This document shows positions 6,762-8,488 of a stretch of 8,488 nt of DNA, piece after piece. Every line of letters begins with the position of its first letter. Position 1 is the stretch's first letter. Source of the DNA: Promethearchaeota archaeon (GTDB taxonomy: Archaea > Asgardarchaeota > Lokiarchaeia > Sigynarchaeales > SOKP01); contig JAEOTW010000009.1 of assembly GCA_016839655.1 (NCBI GenBank), positions 1 to 8,488 on the forward strand. Reading direction: 5' to 3'. A program made the position numbers and the translations under genes. A model generated the notes under the pieces. The model saw nothing but the letters and a program-made list of their open reading frames with translations. It was not told the DNA's origin and searched no databases.

Positions 6762-6842
6762 ATGGTGAATTAAGAAATTTTTAATTGAAAAAAATTATCC
6801 CAATTGAATTTCATAGGATGACTTATTTGATCATATCAATTA
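6762..6842. repeat. 181-base tandem repeat, unit 3 (partial)
   Basis: The first 75-80 bases match unit 2 well, through TTGATCATAT at 6827-6836. Beyond about 6842 similarity becomes too weak to separate from AT-rich background, so the third unit is either partial or decayed. One base has been lost relative to unit 2, making the local spacing 180. Confidence 0.6.
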
Positions 6843-7009
6843 AGGTTTAATCAAATTAAGAGGTAAAAATTAATTTTAATCTGGAGATCTTAGAGTCGAT
6901 TGAAATATTATCAATGATATATTTGATATATGAATGAAAAATTTGGATTTATCGGGCAAAAAGGTAAAATTTTATAATTTAAAAGAAAAATTTTAATTAA
7001 TTCTGATTA

Positions 7010-7018
7010 TTTATATTA
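7010..7018 (+). promoter_or_regulatory. Candidate TATA box for the proteasome subunit gene
   Basis: TTTATATTA lies about 50 bases before the ATG at 7067. A transcript starting about 25-30 bases downstream would have a short leader containing AAAAGGA (7055-7061), which is spaced 5 bases from the ATG. Confidence 0.45.
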
Positions 7019-7066
7019 TCAAAAATAACTTAATAATTCTATAATTTAGATTTTAAAAGGATTAAA

Positions 7067-7687
7067 ATGTCAGAACAACAAATTATGGTCCCTGGCGCAG
7101 TAGGTGTAGCAATTAAATGTAAGGATGGTGTTGTGCTTGGAAATGATCGACGAGCAACTTGGGGATATACTGTTACAAATAAATCTACCCAGAAAGTGTT
7201 CAAAATTACAGAATACATAGGTTTAGCTGCATATGGTTTAATTGGAGATTTTCAAATTCTTGTAAGAATTCTACGGGCGCAAGCCAATCTCTACGAATTA
7301 GAGACAGGAGAACGAATCTCAACAAAAAGCATGGGAAAGATGGTTTCGAATTACCTCTACTCGCGTAAAATGGCTCCTTTATATACAAATTTAGTGATAG
7401 CTGGAATGGATAAGGATGGACCCAAATTATACACACTTGATGCCCTTGGTTCACTTATGGAAGATGATTATGGAACTGCGGGAACAGGTATGTTACTTTC
7501 AATTGGTATTTTAGAAGCAGATTATAAGAAAGGTATGACAGTTGCGCAAGGAGAGAAGCTTGTTGAGAAAGCAATTAGAAATTCAATTAAACGTGATGCT
7601 ATGACCGGCAATGGAATTGATTTATTGATAATTTCTGAAGAGGGAACAGAAGAAAAGTATTTCGAGATTAAAGAAATGGGAGAATAA
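7067..7687 (+). CDS. Proteasome beta-type subunit lacking the catalytic Thr1
   Basis: A 206-residue member of the 20S proteasome beta family, a component of the barrel that degrades proteins in the cytoplasm. Family signatures: GVVLGNDRRAT (21-31), QKVFKI, IGLAAYGLIGDFQILVRILRAQANLYEL (51-78), LVIAGMDKDGPKLYTLDALGS and KRDAMTGNGIDLLII (175-189). Active beta subunits expose a Thr after cleavage of Gly-Thr just before VG; here the residues before VG are VPGA, so Thr1 falls on Pro9 (neighbouring Gly10) and no processing site exists. Asp27 and Lys43 match the catalytic Asp17 and Lys33, Asp177 matches Asp166, while Ser129 and Ser169 are Thr140 and Thr180. It lacks the N-terminal helix of alpha subunits. 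The size, short N-terminus and RDAMTG recall eukaryotic beta3, also inactive. No Thr appears in the frame upstream either, so a wrong start does not explain the loss. It was probably made non-proteolytic and works in a mixed ring. Confidence 0.88.
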   Translation: MSEQQIMVPGAVGVAIKCKDGVVLGNDRRATWGYTVTNKSTQKVFKITEYIGLAAYGLIGDFQILVRILRAQANLYELETGERISTKSMGKMVSNYLYSRKMAPLYTNLVIAGMDKDGPKLYTLDALGSLMEDDYGTAGTGMLLSIGILEADYKKGMTVAQGEKLVEKAIRNSIKRDAMTGNGIDLLIISEEGTEEKYFEIKEMGE

Positions 7688-7699
7688 TTGCTTAAACTC

Positions 7700-7714
7700 C
7701 TTGTTTTTATATTT
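7700..7714 (+). terminator. Possible T-rich terminator after the proteasome gene
   Basis: CTTGTTTTTATATTT follows the stop codon by 12 bases. It is T-rich with a T5 run but has no clear hairpin; weak support. Confidence 0.3.
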
Positions 7715-7742
7715 CAGATGATCTACTTTTAATCAATAATAA

Positions 7743-7751
7743 TTTATTATA
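7743..7751 (+). promoter_or_regulatory. Candidate TATA box for the right-edge gene
   Basis: TTTATTATA lies about 55 bases before the proposed TTG start at 7804. A transcript beginning near 7775 would have a leader of about 30 bases. The surrounding AT-rich sequence limits confidence. Confidence 0.35.
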
Positions 7752-7803
7752 TGAAAGCTTAGTAATTATTAGATACTTAACGCTAATAACGGGTCAAATC
7801 AAG

Positions 7804-8488
7804 TTGAATTTTTCACATAATACCTTTGATGATACTAGAGAGATCCTTGGTTTTAGTAAAGATGAGATTTTAGAAATTAAAGATACACTTGGAAAGCTTA
7901 AAGCTGAAGACGGTGGGGAAGATAAGATAGATAACTTTGTAAAATCAAAGTTAAATCTTTCTAATGAATTATTAGATCAATATTCAACATATTTAACAGA
8001 TATAACTAATTTTACAGAACACTATTTTTTGTCTAGCACAAGTTCAGATTTTTTTTATTTAAAAACAGAAATATTGAATGAAATAAGAATTATAACTGAT
8101 AATTTACAGAATCTTAACTCAAATACAAGAAATATTAAAAGAATAACAAAAAATAGTACTCTCTTAGAGGTTTCATTAAAACGAATAGAAGATCTTCTTA
8201 TGGAAAGTACCCATATAGGTTCCAAGTTACAGGAATCTATTAAAGAGATTAAAACGATTCAAGAAGATACTACGAAATTATGGATAGAAATTAACAGAAT
8301 TAAAAATTTACATTTTAAATTAAATGAGATTCCTCATACTTTAGAAGATTGGAATGAACTTAAAGAACTTGTTATTTTTATTAATAGTTTAAATGAGGTA
8401 TTCTTAAGCAAAAGAAAAAAAGATAAAACTGAGAAGATTTTAACTGTTCATTTTGATGATATTTATCAATTTTTTCTCTCTAAAGATG
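7804..8488 (+). CDS. Coiled-coil-rich protein, start of gene (runs off the window)
   Basis: An uninterrupted frame of 228 codons continues past the right edge. I do not recognise the family. The product is rich in Lys, Glu, Ile, Leu and Asn with heptad-like spacing, notably about residues 80-180 (segments such as LKTEILNEIRIITDNLQNL and LQESIKEIKTIQEDTTKLW), so long helices or coiled coils are likely. It has no signal peptide or membrane segment in the visible part. The frame is open back to a stop at 7693-7695, and the only conventional start before the well-conserved-looking helical part is TTG at 7804; no ATG occurs until about codon 130, and no strong Shine-Dalgarno sequence precedes the TTG (only GGGTCAA nearby). 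The start is therefore uncertain. It follows the proteasome gene by 116 bases on the same strand, with its own possible TATA box. Confidence 0.7.
   Translation, partial: MNFSHNTFDDTREILGFSKDEILEIKDTLGKLKAEDGGEDKIDNFVKSKLNLSNELLDQYSTYLTDITNFTEHYFLSSTSSDFFYLKTEILNEIRIITDNLQNLNSNTRNIKRITKNSTLLEVSLKRIEDLLMESTHIGSKLQESIKEIKTIQEDTTKLWIEINRIKNLHFKLNEIPHTLEDWNELKELVIFINSLNEVFLSKRKKDKTEKILTVHFDDIYQFFLSKD

Larger units (their letters stand above)
6265..7066. other. Gene-free intergenic region between histone and proteasome genes
   Basis: About 800 bases with stop codons in all frames and no credible reading frame. From the left it holds the histone leader and promoter, the right arm of the 14-base inverted repeat, then a degenerate tandem repeat with a period of about 181 bases (about 6400-6842). 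After that comes very AT-rich DNA (6843-7008) in which I see no clear structure, and finally the proteasome promoter. TGATCA occurs at 6467, 6482, 6648 and 6828, mostly in step with the repeat. Confidence 0.8.

Noticed and set aside
6400..6842. CRISPR array or mobile-element ends as an explanation of the repeats
   Set aside because: The units are about 181 bases long, contiguous and strongly diverged, with no short identical repeats, unique spacers, transposase or terminal inverted repeats.
7206..7454. Minus-strand open frame of 82 codons inside the proteasome gene
   Set aside because: It is antisense to a well-conserved beta-subunit core and has no recognisable features.
7067..7687. Proteasome alpha subunit
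   Set aside because: IKCKDGVVL resembles alpha sequences, but the N-terminal helix that precedes it in alpha subunits is absent and the rest of the protein follows beta subunits.
7791..7803. GGGTCAAATC resembling a tRNA T-loop
   Set aside because: It lacks a pairing stem, an anticodon arm and a CCA-end acceptor stem on either strand.

Overview
The window is an AT-rich stretch of archaeal chromosome. Two genes place it in Archaea: a single-fold archaeal histone on the minus strand and a proteasome beta-type subunit. A sugar kinase that resembles the eukaryotic xylulokinase XYLB, the strong A/T bias and a proteasome subunit with eukaryote-like features point to an Asgard (Promethearchaeota, perhaps Lokiarchaeia-like) genome. 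That placement is inference; no 16S rRNA or other decisive marker is present.

Layout. Positions 1-345 hold the C-terminal part of a flavoredoxin-like flavin reductase that enters from the left. 424-1215 is a protein of about 263 residues that I do not recognise. 1266-2888 is an FGGY kinase of the XYLB type. 2968-5835 is a 955-residue fusion of a CrtI/CrtISO/retinol-saturase-like flavoprotein with a complete GltD/NfnB-like module (two cysteine-rich Fe-S motifs, FAD and NAD(P)H domains), started by a forced TTG. All four read rightwards with gaps of 50-80 bases, and each gap after the second gene has its own plausible TATA element, so short transcription units are as likely as one operon. The histone gene (6046-6264) runs the other way and is convergent with the fusion gene. 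A gene-free region of about 800 bases follows and contains a decayed tandem repeat with a period of about 181 bases. Then come the proteasome subunit (7067-7687) and the start of a coiled-coil-rich protein that runs off the right edge (7804-8488).

How the genes may work together. The flavoredoxin and the fusion enzyme are both flavin redox proteins. The fusion looks like a self-contained device that takes electrons from NAD(P)H and passes them through iron-sulfur clusters to a CrtI-type active site; this fits reduction or reductive isomerisation of an isoprenoid or polyene better than carotenoid desaturation. The kinase would feed D-xylulose, or a related ketose, into central sugar phosphates. 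No pathway linking the kinase to the fusion is visible.

The most notable points are the proteasome beta-type subunit, which lacks the catalytic N-terminal threonine yet keeps Asp17- and Lys33-equivalents and so implies a mixed 20S core; the fusion enzyme; and the 181-base repeat array beside the histone gene.
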